Counted from the stretch's first letter, positions 40,678-52,940 are shown. The stretch: 64,000 nucleotides of DNA from Datnioides undecimradiatus (GCA_008933995.1 WARS01000016.1:5928215-5992214), one strand, 5' to 3'. Translations and numbers: made by a program. Notes: generated from the letters alone by a model not told the origin.

Positions 40678-40746
40678 TTCCAAAAGCCAGCTTGCTACCT
40701 CCTGGACCTTCGCTAGGCTGTCTGAGGAGGAGAAGGGCTTGGCATT
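40678..40746 (-). other. 5' UTR part of the alpha exon, with a short upstream ORF
   Basis: The exon begins after the strong acceptor ctccttgcag at 40747, so alpha transcripts have at least one 5' exon at higher coordinates, not identified here. These 69 nt contain a short upstream ORF of 10 codons (MPSPSPPQTA, 40745-40713) that ends 35 nt before the main ATG. In the main frame they stay open and would read NAKPFSSSDSLAKVQEVASW. An N-terminally extended protein is therefore possible if an upstream exon brings an in-frame ATG. Confidence 0.75.
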
Positions 40747-41894
40747 CTGCAAGGAGACACACAAAAAAAAGGAACAAGAGACACAGTCAGTCAACATATG
40801 TTAATTGTTTGCTTCTTCTCAGCTTGTGGGGAGAAAAAATATCAGGGAACTGCTAAAGTGTAAGAATAGGACTCTTATTGGATCTCACTCCATACACAAA
40901 CACATGCTCATTGCTTATTTCTTCCAACAGAAAGCCTGAATTTCCGCCTTTGTATTCTATTCTTGCCTCTGAATTAAAATAATTAAACATTTGCTCTTGG
41001 AGCCTTATTATTGCCGCTCAGCAGCAGACAAGGGAAAAAGGTGGGAGTGATTGTGTTTGGCTTCAGATCACACAGCATTGGATGGGCAGAAAAGCCTTGA
41101 GAGCTACTGGTGTTCCAGCTTCCATCAAAGCCAATACACAAAGTCCAATCTGTCAAATACAAAAGCAAAACATGGTTTAAATGTACCGGAGTCTGGTCCA
41201 ATAATTGTCCTTAAGACCTGAGTGGTCTGTGTACGAGCAGAAAAATGAAAAGATGAAAGACGTGCTTCAAATACGCTGCGCTGATGCGATGCATTCACCA
41301 GTTTATGATGGTGAACCTGCTGAATATGAACAGGAGGCACACAGGCGTACTTCTGAAACGTCTGAAACTACACCTAGAATTCAAGGAAAGACGGCAGAGC
41401 TTTATCTACAGTGACACAGCTTCTCCTTCTGGCACCGTGTCAGTGGTGCAGCAATGCGGACGATGATCCGATGCAAGCAACAGTGTTAATCTGTCGCCAT
41501 CAAAAGCATCAAGTCTATTTCTTTGTGTCCACATGTCTTTTCACATACTACACCAGGCACCCGACTATACATAAGAGGGTGCAAAGTATTAAACTATTGG
41601 ATGTTTTCAGAGGACATTATTTTCATAATTCTAAGAAAAGCTGGAGGACACCCTCCTTTGTTCTTCTGTCATCACTGCAAATCTACAAAGAGCTGCAGTT
41701 CCTAGAAAGGCATATTCATGGGCTTTTTTAGGTCCTACTCCAGAGTATTTATTTTTCCAGTACCATAGGAAACGTTTTTGTTTTCCCGCATTATCCTCAA
41801 AACACTATTCGGCAAAATGCTGTACACACATTGGGCTGTCGTATTTCATGATCAAGCTAATTCAAGCAGATTCATTATTAGTATTTATTGATAA
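40747..41894 (-). other. 5' intron of FBXW7 alpha, no gene seen
   Basis: Sequence immediately upstream of the alpha coding exon acceptor. It has a T-rich polypyrimidine tract near 40763-40770 (minus-strand sense). Open frames of up to about 106 residues show no recognisable family. Confidence 0.55.
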
Positions 41895-42485
41895 CACTGG
41901 GGAACAATTTGACAAAAAAATTCTGTTGAGTTAGATTTTTATGCTGATTAAAACTAAAATTGGCATGCTGATTCAAAAATTGCAGTCAGTTTTTTTCTAG
42001 CACGTCAAGTTTTTTCTCCACAGCTTACCCTCCAGATAAGCAAAATTCCACTGATTAGCTGTAGTAGTAGTAGTAGTAGTAGTGTACATATGATGGCTGA
42101 CTATTGTTGGAGCATCAAACGCGATAGTCCTCAAGTTGAACACTCCAGAAAGAGCTATAAATGTAAATTTTTACCTTAACTACTTGCACACAATTATAAT
42201 TACAGCAGCCATATCCTTTGTAAAAACATAATACTGTTAAATAAACATTGCAGTCATGCCTGTTTCTTTCATATTTCATTGTATGTCAATATTTGAAAAT
42301 TTTTATAAAACAAGCACATATCTGTTAAGTACAGTATTTTTCATATGTTTTAAGAAAATGGGGATCCTATAGTTCAAAAACTTGACGTGATAGAGAAAAA
42401 CTGAGATCAGTTTTGGATTCCGCACCCAAAAATTAGTTAAAAACAGCTGTCAGACCTAACTCAACAAAAATTGTGTTCCCCAGTG
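41895..42485. mobile_element. Nonautonomous DNA transposon with long terminal inverted repeats, 591 bp
   Basis: The left end CACTGGGGAACA is mirrored by TGTTCCCCAGTG at the right end. Similarity continues inwards with gaps for about 110-120 bp on each side (41895-42014 and 42376-42485), sharing TTGTTGAGTTAG-like and CACGTCAAGTTTTT blocks. TAA flanks the element on both sides (41892-41894 and 42486-42488), a candidate 3-bp target duplication like the TWA sites of PIF/Harbinger elements. No transposase frame is present. The superfamily is uncertain. The middle holds a (GTA)n repeat. Confidence 0.8.
42061..42083. repeat. (GTA)n trinucleotide repeat
   Basis: Nearly eight perfect GTA units inside the 591-bp inverted-repeat element. 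Confidence 0.92.
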
Positions 42486-42983
42486 TAATTGATTCACATG
42501 CAGCTCACACAGCATGGCAAACTAGCAGGCAAGTCCTCAGATTTGTTTGAAGCATAAGGCAACCTTTTTTCTTTTTTTCTTTTTTCTTTTTTTTTTTTAA
42601 ACAAAGTTGTCCAACAACCTTAATTTGTTGGCCAGTCTGATGTGATACATTAGAATGTCATCACTGCAAAATGGGAAAAGTTTATTTCAGAATTTGTCAC
42701 TGATGCAGAAATGTCTGGTTATTGATTCAGAGCAATTCTTTCAAATTGTCATGTTATTCAGGTAGATAGTTATGCATTAAACAAAAACTCAAATGCATAA
42801 TGTTTTGATTGTTGCTGTGATTTAATTTTAAATATGCGCAATTTGAATACAAATTCTAAAAAACTAATGGAATGCTTCAGGTGCTAATCTAGTGTACAGC
42901 TCTGCTTGCTCAGACAGCAGTTTTGCAACCACATTTGGGGGATCCTGAACCAGAAAGCACAAAAAGCTAAGAAGAGAACAAAC
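42486..42983 (+). other. Upstream region of the coiled-coil gene
   Basis: AT-rich sequence with a T-rich tract at 42564-42598. The frame of the downstream protein is open from just after a TAA at 42885 but has no ATG before 42984. AG dinucleotides preceded by only weak pyrimidine tracts (for example near 42879 and 42911) leave open a 5' intron ending here. No clear TATA box was seen. Confidence 0.5.
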
Positions 42984-44261
42984 ATGGAGGCCCAAGAAAA
43001 GACAGAACTGGAAGTCACAAACCCCGAAAACCATGACTTCTCCTGCCAGGTGGAGTCTGCCGTCCAGGAGGACCAAGTGAGGAAGCTAATGAGGAGAAAT
43101 GGTTTCTTAACAAGTCAGCTGACAGAAGCTCTACAAATGGAGTACCAATCTAAACAAAGACTAAGTGATGTGGAGAGGAGCAACAGAGAACTGAAGATTC
43201 AGCTGGAGAAGGCAAGTCATGATCTGGTCAAGTCCGAATACAACGTTGCAGATCTTGAACACAAAATGGACCTGACAGAACAAAACCAGAAGAAGCAAAG
43301 TGCAAACACTGGTAAGACTGTCGAAAGAGACATCTCTGAGCTGATTCTGCAGCTCCAGGAGGCTCATGAAGTCTTGGAGAAATGCACTGCTAAACTGCAG
43401 TCTAGCATGGACAATACTGATGAAGCTGAACAAGAGCAGCATGACATGGTCTTAGTTTTGAAAAAAGGCATCATGGATCTCAGTATGATACTGCAGCAGG
43501 AACAAGAAGCTCTGATGAAGAAGGCCATCAACCTTGCTCCCTGCAATACTGAAGATGAATGCACCAGCCAGCAGACCCAGGCTGAAAAGGTGGAAAGGGT
43601 GAGCCTCCAACTGCAGGACTTTCAAATGAAGCTGATGCAGAAAGCCCTGAGTCTGACAACTGCTGGAACTGAAAAAACGGCCCCAACAAAGAGAACCCAG
43701 GGGGACCAAGATCAGCAGATTGAACAACTTGATGAGATAGCGAAGACAGAGCTGCAGCTTGAAATCGAAAAGGTGAAAGAAAAACTCAGAGCTGAAGAGG
43801 TCCTCAAAATAAAAAATGAGGTAATTGCCATTGAACTAAAGGCTGAGCTTTGCCAGAAGAACCTAACTGTGGAAGAAGCACAGCTGAAAGTGGATCAGCT
43901 TGAGAAAGTTCTACTTAAGACAAAGGAGGAAGCTCAGCAAGAGCTAGAAAAAACAAAAGCCTCACACACAGCTCAGCTGGAGCACCTGAGAAGGGTAAAC
44001 AAAGACGCCCAGAAGAGAGTCAAGGAGAAGCTGCAGATCCATCTCAAGCAGTGGCAGGACTACAGGGCCATTTACCTGAAAATCATTGGAAATCTGGAGG
44101 AAACACTGGAGAAGAAGCAAGAGGAGTGGTCTAAGAGGGAGCATGATATAAGCTCAAAATTAGATGATCTAGAGTCCAACGTAGCAAAAATATTGGAGGA
44201 AAGGTCAAAAAAGAAGGGATGCTGGCTGGCCAGGCACGTCACATGCTGTGGCTCCAAATAA
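42984..44261 (+). CDS. Uncharacterised single-exon coiled-coil protein, 425 residues
   Basis: A long intact frame starts at ATG 42984 in a strong Kozak context (aaacATGg) and ends TAA at 44261. I do not recognise the family. The protein is rich in Glu, Lys, Gln and Leu, with heptad-like coiled coil over most of residues 25-410. Three imperfect repeats lie at about 116-152, 164-199 and 205-239, each with a Leu-Gln-rich helix then a Thr/Glu-rich linker. Residues 412-425 form a Cys-rich tail ending CCGSK, which could be lipid-modified but is not a CaaX box. No signal peptide or clear membrane segment is seen. It lies opposite the FBXW7 5' intron and has no introns in its coding part, so a retrogene origin or a large terminal exon are both possible. 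A chance frame of this length and composition is unlikely. Confidence 0.8.
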   Translation: MEAQEKTELEVTNPENHDFSCQVESAVQEDQVRKLMRRNGFLTSQLTEALQMEYQSKQRLSDVERSNRELKIQLEKASHDLVKSEYNVADLEHKMDLTEQNQKKQSANTGKTVERDISELILQLQEAHEVLEKCTAKLQSSMDNTDEAEQEQHDMVLVLKKGIMDLSMILQQEQEALMKKAINLAPCNTEDECTSQQTQAEKVERVSLQLQDFQMKLMQKALSLTTAGTEKTAPTKRTQGDQDQQIEQLDEIAKTELQLEIEKVKEKLRAEEVLKIKNEVIAIELKAELCQKNLTVEEAQLKVDQLEKVLLKTKEEAQQELEKTKASHTAQLEHLRRVNKDAQKRVKEKLQIHLKQWQDYRAIYLKIIGNLEETLEKKQEEWSKREHDISSKLDDLESNVAKILEERSKKKGCWLARHVTCCGSK

Positions 44262-44333
44262 GTGTCAGTTCTTCGGTCGACGGCATTCTTTCCTTGAAGG
44301 ATCTTTCCTGCGATGTGTTCATTGCATTTTAAA

Positions 44334-44339
44334 AATAAA
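44334..44339 (+). terminator. Poly(A) signal AATAAA of the coiled-coil gene
   Basis: A canonical AATAAA lies 73 nt after the stop codon. The region about 20-30 nt further on contains gttgtccgtgg, a modest GT-rich element. Confidence 0.6.
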
Positions 44340-47300
44340 AGTCATTCCCGAGTTGTCCGTGGAGAATTATTAGTCACATTTCAGTTCAATACATCAGACA
44401 AAAGAAAATGTGTTTGAATAATCCCATCATAATCCCATCACACTGGAAAGGCGCATTGACGCCTGTTTTCTAAATGAAGACCATTTCATTTAAGCACATG
44501 TTGGGAGCTGCTACATTTCAGGTGGAAATACTGCAACTCCACTGCAACAACTGATTGGTCAGTAGTTGTTTTGGCAACTACTTCATTACCTTATTAACTA
44601 TTAATTTCCCTAATTAAGAGTTACATTAAGAATGCAAACTGCCTTCCAGCATATTATCCAATTCTTAATCTGCTAAAACTTCATTTTCATCAAAAGTGCA
44701 ACATACTGGGCAACATAGGTAATCAGAATGAAATCCATCTGTCACCTGCTGTACAGCAAAAATATGTGGGAAGCAACAGTACTGACTAGGTGCGGGCAAT
44801 ATGCCCAAAAATTAATATCACAATCTATTTAATCAATAAAAGGATCCATCCAAGTTGCATTTGTTCCCTCACTTTTGAAATGAATAACAGTTTATGGCCA
44901 GACCTGGTATAAATCTCTCAACTTAAACCATTAAAAGACAGTATTGCCTTACAAATACTACACAGCTTTCATTACGGTGGTGATGGTACCCCGAGTTTAT
45001 TTTAAGTTGTAAACAGAAGTGTAAAGATGATATAATTTAAAAACTTTTCAATAACTCATAACTTAATTTAAAAAGTAGCAGAATGTCCTATTCAATCCAT
45101 TCAATCGGCATAGCCATCTAGCTGGTTACATCATGCCAACAGTTTGTACACAGAGCGCGGATCTATCAGTCGCTGAGGTTATGTGAAGAGTGACCAGCCA
45201 AGGGATTTTCAGCCCACATATACCTTACCTCAAAATAGTGTCGGATCACATGAGGCTATGACAACTCACACACATAATTTATGAACTGTGTGTGGAGATG
45301 TTCATGAATCGAACCTCTCTTCAGGCTCTTGAACATTCATTAAAAGTGTTTACTGAGCTGTTAACATGGTATAATGAAAAGTAATTCATCCTCTTCTTTG
45401 TAGTAGTAGGTTGCACCTGTGCAAACCTTTCTATGGTATTACATTATTTGTTTTTCTTCTCGTCTGTATTAAAGGTCTAATTTAAGGACACGCACTGTTG
45501 TACGGTGAAAAGATTTTAAGGTCTGCTGAGGAATATCTGTGATGCTACTGAAGTACAACTGACTTAACTCTTTCAGACATCTGGCAAATCAACCGAACAG
45601 AACACAAAATTTCACTTCCCCTCCATCTGGATCTAAACCAGTAACAAGGGCAGGGTAACAACATGCCACAAATTGACTGATTGACTCTTGCAAATACAAA
45701 AAAGGTCCAGTCACAGTCCGTTAGCTCCAAAACTGAAAAAGGAGAACAACTGCAAAACACTGGCTTGCTTTGTTGACTTGCACTTTCAAAGAAAATACTG
45801 GCACTTCCCAACCAAACATGGTTGGTTTTCAAAAAGATGGAACAAGTTATTACCTGCACTATACACACGTTTTGTAGACATGAATTCAATTTGCAAGTCA
45901 TGTTTCTATTTTTCCGCAGGCTGTATCTTTGAATCCAACCGGCAAGTGTTTACTGGCAGCTGTTTTTCCAAACATAATTGCCTTTCAAAGGACAAAATAT
46001 TGCATGCATCAGTTTGTTAGACATCCACCAAGTCACAAGCTTGAAGATCCTCAACTTAAAAGTATGCAAAAAGCTTTCTTCTACATTTAAGTAAAGGCTA
46101 AAGGTGATTGCGATGTGTTAGCCTTGGATTTGTCAGGTCCAAGTGGTGCACGCCGAGCTATCAATACCCCCCGCCGATACATGTGAGGCCATAGGGCAAG
46201 TTGTAAGAAGTAAGCAGCAGATCGGAGCTGCTCTATGCACCAACTGCGCCGGCAATGAGCTTCTGTAAGGCCAAGTAAGTTATATGCTCTGCAAGTCACA
46301 CGAAGTGTATCAATTGCTGTGTGTCAGAAGGCAGTTAAAACATCATTACAGTTGAAGACGGACTTCCCTCTTGCCACATAACTCTGTACACAGAGATTTA
46401 GGTCCATGTGAGGGCCGTAAATTTATCAGAGCTCTAAATGCAGCGAATACTCTTAAATGACTGAAACACATTATTTGCTGCCCCAGTCCTCTGCTTCCTT
46501 GCTGGTACTCCTGATTGCTCGAAATTGGGGCTTTGCCCATGGATATTATTTGTGGGTGACACATTGACTATACATTAAGCAACTCAAACAACCCGTTAAA
46601 GAAAATAACAAACTGTCCCTTTAATCAGTAAACAATTCTTTCCAGTTTTAAGCTTCTATTCTGTTGGTTTCTAGACCATTTACGTTTGGCGGTCCGCTAT
46701 CGGGCTCAACACTGGTCACACATTACTGAGGAGGAGTTTATTTTTGTCTGCTGAATTGAACATAATCTCAGCTAATGTAGCTTTAAAAGGTGCCAATGGG
46801 CCTTTTAAATGCCCGCATGAGGTCTCGAGCTAATCTTAACTGTGACAAATTAAGGATCAGCTCTGCAGACTGCGGCTCCAAATCTCCTCTATGCACTACA
46901 TACGAGATGAGGAAATACTTTTTTGGGGGAGGCTCACATACTTCATCCGTCTCAGTGAAAACCAATTGCTTTGACCTTGAGGAAAGAGTCACTGGTCCCT
47001 TTGTAAGGCTTCTTCCCTGTCTTTGCTGTATGGTCCCGGTGCGGCAGTGGGAAGCATTAGACCTATCTCAGATTGCACAGCCAGCACCCCCCCCCCCCCC
47101 TGCCAGTTCATTGCCGTGAGCTCAGAAGAGGAAGGCTATGAATAGCTAAAGTTGTCCCTGCCTTTTACCGGAACGACCCGAGGTTCCGTAATTAGTTTCC
47201 TAAACACAGCATGAAATTAGTTTGTTGTTATTGTTGTTCAAACAATTGTGAGCGGCGCAAACAGGAAAGGAGAGATTGACGCACGACAAAAACGTGTTGC

Positions 47301-49843
47301 GATGAAACGGGGGGCACATGTAGCCAAGTTGATTCTTTTGCTGGCCAAGAGCTTTGTGTTCTTGTTGAATGACAGGCAAATGAAGTATTTTCATGGTTTT
47401 TTCTAAATGTAACCCTTCCACTGAGTTTGAGTTCTTCTGTTGAAGCTTATTAAGTGGTGGAATCGGTGTTTTGGGGGCAGCTAATGCATAGAAATATGAA
47501 ATGCCAGCACAACAGTTGTAGTGAACAAAGACTTGGCACATTTAATATTACATACACAGGTTTCATTCATCAGTGTCTATTCCTGGTTCTGCAAGAGCGA
47601 TGAAGTGGACAGAAATAGCTTTGGGAAGTTGAGGAGGGCAGGTGTGAATTTGTGTTTCCTGAAACAAACGGGTGACACAGGTGCCCGGGAGATAAAGAGA
47701 CTCCAAGAGCAAACGCAGCAAAGTAGATCGGAGAGGTTTTCTTAAGGTACGGGATTATGGAAGAGGACGATGATTACAAGAGCACGCGCTCGGTTTAGGG
47801 TCGAACGCACAGGTTTGTTTTTTGTTTTGATGATGTGTTTCCTGCACTGTAGCAGAGCAGAGCAGAGCATTCAGGCAGTGGAGCTGCTGGTGGAGAGGGA
47901 GGTGCTTTTCTTCAGTAGACAGTGCCAAGTTGGCACGCCACAGATGAGGCCACAGCTGTGGTACAGCAGACAATACCGAAGCCTTGTGTAGAATCTCCAC
48001 ATGGGGTACGTCAGTAAGAGTGTGCCTCTCTTGAGAGGTGGGGGTTAGAGTGATCTGCATGCTGTGATTGGTGAGCAACAGGTAGGAGTTGCCGTTCGAT
48101 GGGCAGCGTCAGCGTTTAAGTAGCCAACATATATAAAGACCAGGATACGCTGAATTCAAAAACAGATTACAGAGGCAAATCTAAACAGGCGGAGGTTGAG
48201 CTGCCTTTTAAAAGCTTTCAACAGAAAAGTTTAAAAGGATGGCGTTCAGAAGTTGAGAAGGCACATTCTCGAAAGCATCCATGCTAAAATATCCATTACT
48301 GGCGAGGCTAAACAAGAGAGGCGCCCGTTTCTGCCATTACACAGCCGTTACAGCTGGCCGAACTCCCTTTATCATGTCCCATTAATGTGATTTCCAAGTA
48401 AATAAATCCCTGTTGTTAAGCTGGCCGAGAAAGCAACGGACGGGAGCTCAAGGGAGGAGACAAAACTTTCTATAACACAGCCTTCGTCAACAGTTTGTGA
48501 AGACACTTGGATAAAATTAGTTCTGAAAGGGCTAAAAATTACAATTTCTTCGAAAAAAAACAAAACCCAAAAACATTTATTTGTGAATCTCTGATGCCCA
48601 AGTTCTTGACTAAATATCAGAAATGTGCAGGAGGGGATGATTTGCCAACCATTTAAAATCACTTGAGTTCGTGTTTAATGTGCTTATGAGCAGACTTTGT
48701 GTTTGAGGACGGATTGCAAAAGCCGAGATCCTGGGGGGGGGGGGACTTAAGTGTGATAATGATACTCGGGCTTTGAAAAGAGATGAAACCTGACTTTAAA
48801 AAAGAGGCTCGGTCGTCTCGCGTCTACCGGTTACGGCCGACGCACGAGCCCTGTTGAAAATACGGAAAGAAAATCAGAGGATTGAGCTGAACATCCCCCA
48901 AATGGCAGCGATAAATCACACCAATGTGACCTTAATAGAACAGTGGGAGGGAGTGAAGAAAATATTGGCTGCTCAGGAAGCACATAGTAACAGATATAGA
49001 TCGAGCGCACGGATCGGATGCATGGCGGCTCCACTTGCACCGTCGGGGGCATGAGCGGTGGGACGCCACCGAACATACCTGCGTCCTGGAACACTGTAAC
49101 ATGTGACACAAAAGCCCATAGGCTGGATGGAGGATTTTGACTTTTGCAATTATACAATACGGTAGAGACCATTTTCCAGGATTCCTACAAAGTCTAGAAA
49201 CCCTATAAATACACTGTGTTTGCTGAAACCTTTGTGTCTCCAATTCAATGCAGAAGCTATCAATCGATGGCTCTATTTAGAGCTGGTGCCCTGTGATGTC
49301 TCAGAGGAAGAAAGTGAAACCTCAGTCCCTGAGCTGCTTGACAGAGGGACAACATTTTTCCACTTTCATTTCACAGCAAAGCACTCTGTCGTGTGACAAT
49401 GCCGCCGCAGGAAAACAATGGATTCTGTGAAAGTGTGAAAGTGGCATTAAGGTTTTGTCTATAAGCATAATGCCTCCTCTAAAACTGTCACTCATTATCT
49501 ATTTTTCAAGTGAATTGTTGCCATGCAACGGCCAAATAATACCACAACATTTTCCTTCGTGGATTTCTATCATTACTCATGAGAGCATAAATCTTCTTAG
49601 ACACTATGAGAATCAATCTCCTCTGCTGTGAGAGTGGCCTACTGCCAGAAGGACTGTGGAAGGGACTTTAAAATCCCAGTCAGTGGCCGCCAAGCTATTA
49701 AGACAGTCATGTGCACGTGGAACAATGAAACAGAGGGAACCCTAGAAGCTGCAGCCATGAGACAGAAGCCTGTGTCAGAGCAAAATCACACCCTCGTTCG
49801 CGCACGCAAACACCGGCATGTGCACGCAGGCGCTCGGACGCAC

Positions 49844-49858
49844 GCACACACACACACA
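49844..49858. repeat. Short (AC)n repeat
   Basis: About seven AC units at the end of a CGC/CAC-rich stretch. Confidence 0.85.
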
Positions 49859-50998
49859 GTCTTGTTGGGCTTTTATTCGTTCCATTAGGAAAAGCTTTTT
49901 CTCCAATTGATGAGGGACAGCAATCACTGTAAACCACAGGCAGTCTGAAGGCATCCATTTAAATGACTGTGCAGGCTGAGAGCAAGTCCACTGTTGTCAA
50001 GGCAGCAAGACAGCCATTAAATCACCTGGTTCCATTAAAGAATCAATTACTGCGCCGCTCTCCCTGGTAGCACAGCTCTTATACCTGAGAAATCGTTTTT
50101 GGACGAGCAAAGCAGATAAACAAGGACGCTGTACTTCACGCAAGGTGCTTTCTGCAATATGCTGTCAGGCCCCATATGTTTCCTGCACTGCACACGGGTG
50201 ATAACCTTTAAAACAAAAGAGTATACAGCTGGCCGATCAGGAGGCATGTGGACCCAGATGTGGCCGTGTCAGTGGGCGCTGACGCATCGTTACCTTTGGT
50301 TGAGGTGGGCAGCCCGTGGCGAGTCGCTGCAGCTGTTCTGAGGTATGGCTGGAGAAGAGGTCTGAGCAGCAAGCTGTGCGGCCCAGTCTCTTCATTAGAG
50401 AGGAGATGATGCTGCAGCCACAGCCACACATCGACTTGCTCATTAGTAGCCCGGTTGTTCTGGGGTTTTGACGACGTGTGTGGGGGGGGGGAAGAAAAAA
50501 AAAAAAAGAAAACGAGAGACACGCTGCAAGCTGCGGCCACTTCCTGGTCCTCACAGCTGATGCCTTCTCTGTAATGTATTCCACATGGTGCTGATCCACA
50601 GGTACTCCATCACTGACACCGGGCTGGTTTTATCTACTGTGAGCACATCACAGACGCCGACGCTCGCCTTAATTCACAGTGAGGGCACTTGAGTTGGGAA
50701 GTACAGTTTGTCGGTCCATTTCCCCCGTGATTGCTTACTCCACTCCCTATGCTGTACTTCTGTGTCTGAGCGGCACACGCCTCCTGCTTTAGCTCCCCCT
50801 GCTTGTTAAATTCACTCCCATCCACAGAACACCTTCTTCTGATGCTGCAAAATAATACTCGGGATTCAAAATCTGCCACTACTCCTTTCTGTCTCCCACA
50901 ATTTCCATCCGCGCCTCTCCACTCCCTCCACTGCCTTCGGCTGCTGTGCAATGAGGATGCTATCCCCGTCAACGCTGCCGCCACCACTGTACACCCCC

Positions 50999-51041
50999 AT
51001 CCTCCTCCTCCTCCTCCCCCTCCGCCTCCTCCTCCACCACA
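50999..51041. repeat. Imperfect (TCC)n tract
   Basis: TCC/CCT-rich low-complexity DNA of about 43 bp. It explains a proline-rich plus-strand frame and an acidic minus-strand frame that have no family similarity. Confidence 0.9.
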
Positions 51042-52938
51042 GGCAGCTCCAGCGGTAAACCACTCAGACTGAGCTCCTCCAACTTGCCGATAAAAGTGCT
51101 TCCCTCATATGACACTGGAGCTCCTGGTTGCTCCATTAATTGAGGAAGCAGTGGATAGAATATTATAAGAAATCCAAGCCACTCTGCATGCACCAGAAGG
51201 GCTGATAAGCAGGATACAGTCTGGATGCAGTGGGGGAGGGGTCCAGCGTGAGCATTTAGCAGACAATAACAAGGCAGACAGGATTATTATGGTAATAATC
51301 TGCTGCTGCAGTCGAGATGCAGCTGATAAATGTCAAAAAAACCAGAGATTTATCTAAATTACGCAAAAAGAAAATGAAAGTGGAACAGAAACACTCCGAA
51401 CCTGCAGTCATGACGCTCTAATCTAGTAATTTGCACTTACTAGACAGAGCTCGATATTATCTGATACATGCAGGCTGCACGTCTGATTAGTGCCACTTCA
51501 CACATCTGCAATTATCACATCTGCATTTTTCACTCCCCTGCGTCTCCAGATGTGTCCCGGGCTTCGAGTGGGAGTGCGCGCCGATTGCTCGCTTCATTAC
51601 AGCCGTTTGACCCGACGAGCCTGGTGACGCGCGGGGACAACATGAACATTAGTCAGCGCGGGGGGGGCTAATAGATATCAGAGCTGGTGAAGCCGCGAGG
51701 CCTTGGGAGGGAGAGGCGGCGGAGTGGGAGGGGCGGTAATAACGGCCAGGCAAAGATAGGTTGGAATAAAAGGGGAGAAAGAAAAAAAAAGAAGGGACCC
51801 TCTGTTAAAGGAACGGCTGCAGCTCGCTATTAATAGCACGCACATAACAACATTAAGTGGCTATTCAAAATCACTCAGCGCTGTCATCACCTACGAACCC
51901 AAGGGGGGAAAAAAACGCCAAAGGGCGAGTCAGACGCTGCGAAACACGAACAATAAGCAACAGTTCCCCGCGCGCGGCTACGGCAAGAAAATGTCTTTTT
52001 CAGAAAATCAAGTCAAGTAATAATCAGGTGCACAATAATCCACAGGGACATGCATAATGGCACAAAATGAGTACTTCCTGGGCCGACTCTGAACGGACCC
52101 AGATTTCTGCAGCGCTGCGATTTTCCAAATTACCGCTGGATTACTTTGATATTGAAGGAAACTTCAGGTATGGAGAGCGTCCCTTCTAGTTCAGCCTGAT
52201 CCAAGGTGACGCATCCTCAAAAAGTTTCAATCAAACTGAATCCAAAAGTGTGTGCCACGTCTGTGTCATGTGACCGGCGTTCGCCGAGAAGGAGTGCAAT
52301 GCTCGATGGTGACGTTTGAGAACTTTAAAAACAGCAAAAACATAAACAGCAGCAGCAGCTAGAGACAAAATCAGTTTAATCAATGATGAAAATTATGGTT
52401 ATTTGTTAGTTGCAACTCATTATTACTTATGATTTCTGGGTAGTATGCAGGCTCTGTTTAAAGTAAGTTTATGTATTTGTAAATTAGAGTATTTGTCTAT
52501 CTAGAAGTGCTCTTACCAGCAGGAAGCAACAGGTGTCTTTTCTGCCTTGTCCTTTACTTCTTTACATGCTATGGGTTTACTTCTACGATGACAGACTCCG
52601 CAGTGTTTTATATAATTAGATTCGATAATCATGTTCCAAGAGATCCACTGAACTTCGAAACGTAGGTTCAGTGGCAGAACTGTGTTTTAAAGTGGCCGGG
52701 CGCTGCCCGACATCATTTCTCTGCCTGCACGTCTCTCGTTTGTGCGGCTTCACCATCCTCCAGCCGTCACGCAAGACGAGTGAAGCAGCCAAACAAACTG
52801 TTATTGAATGAACATTTACCTCTAAAGAGATGTTATTGACAACTTGTGTGATTTTGCATTCTGGGTTTAGATACCTCAAACAGCCCATGAACTGTACAAA
52901 CATGCCGTAGCCAACTAGCTAGCGGGCTATTCAGTGAC

Positions 52939-52940
<2 letters not shown>

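Noticed and set aside
44786-44835. Short stretch (gtgcgggcaatatgcccaaa...) resembling the end of a fish hAT element
   Set aside because: No matching inverted end or target duplication was found nearby, so it is at most a fragment.
45688-46020. Plus-strand 110-residue Cys-rich frame vaguely like a zinc finger of hAT transposases
   Set aside because: Cys/His spacing does not fit a known finger and there is no surrounding transposase or terminal repeats.
49060-50300. Minus-strand donors near 49075, 50090 and 50289 as FBXW7 5' noncoding exons
   Set aside because: Several equally good donors exist with no way to choose; noncoding exons cannot be called from this sequence alone.
50803-51072. Plus-strand frame with a long proline run
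   Set aside because: Caused by a TCC/CCT low-complexity tract; no start context or family similarity.
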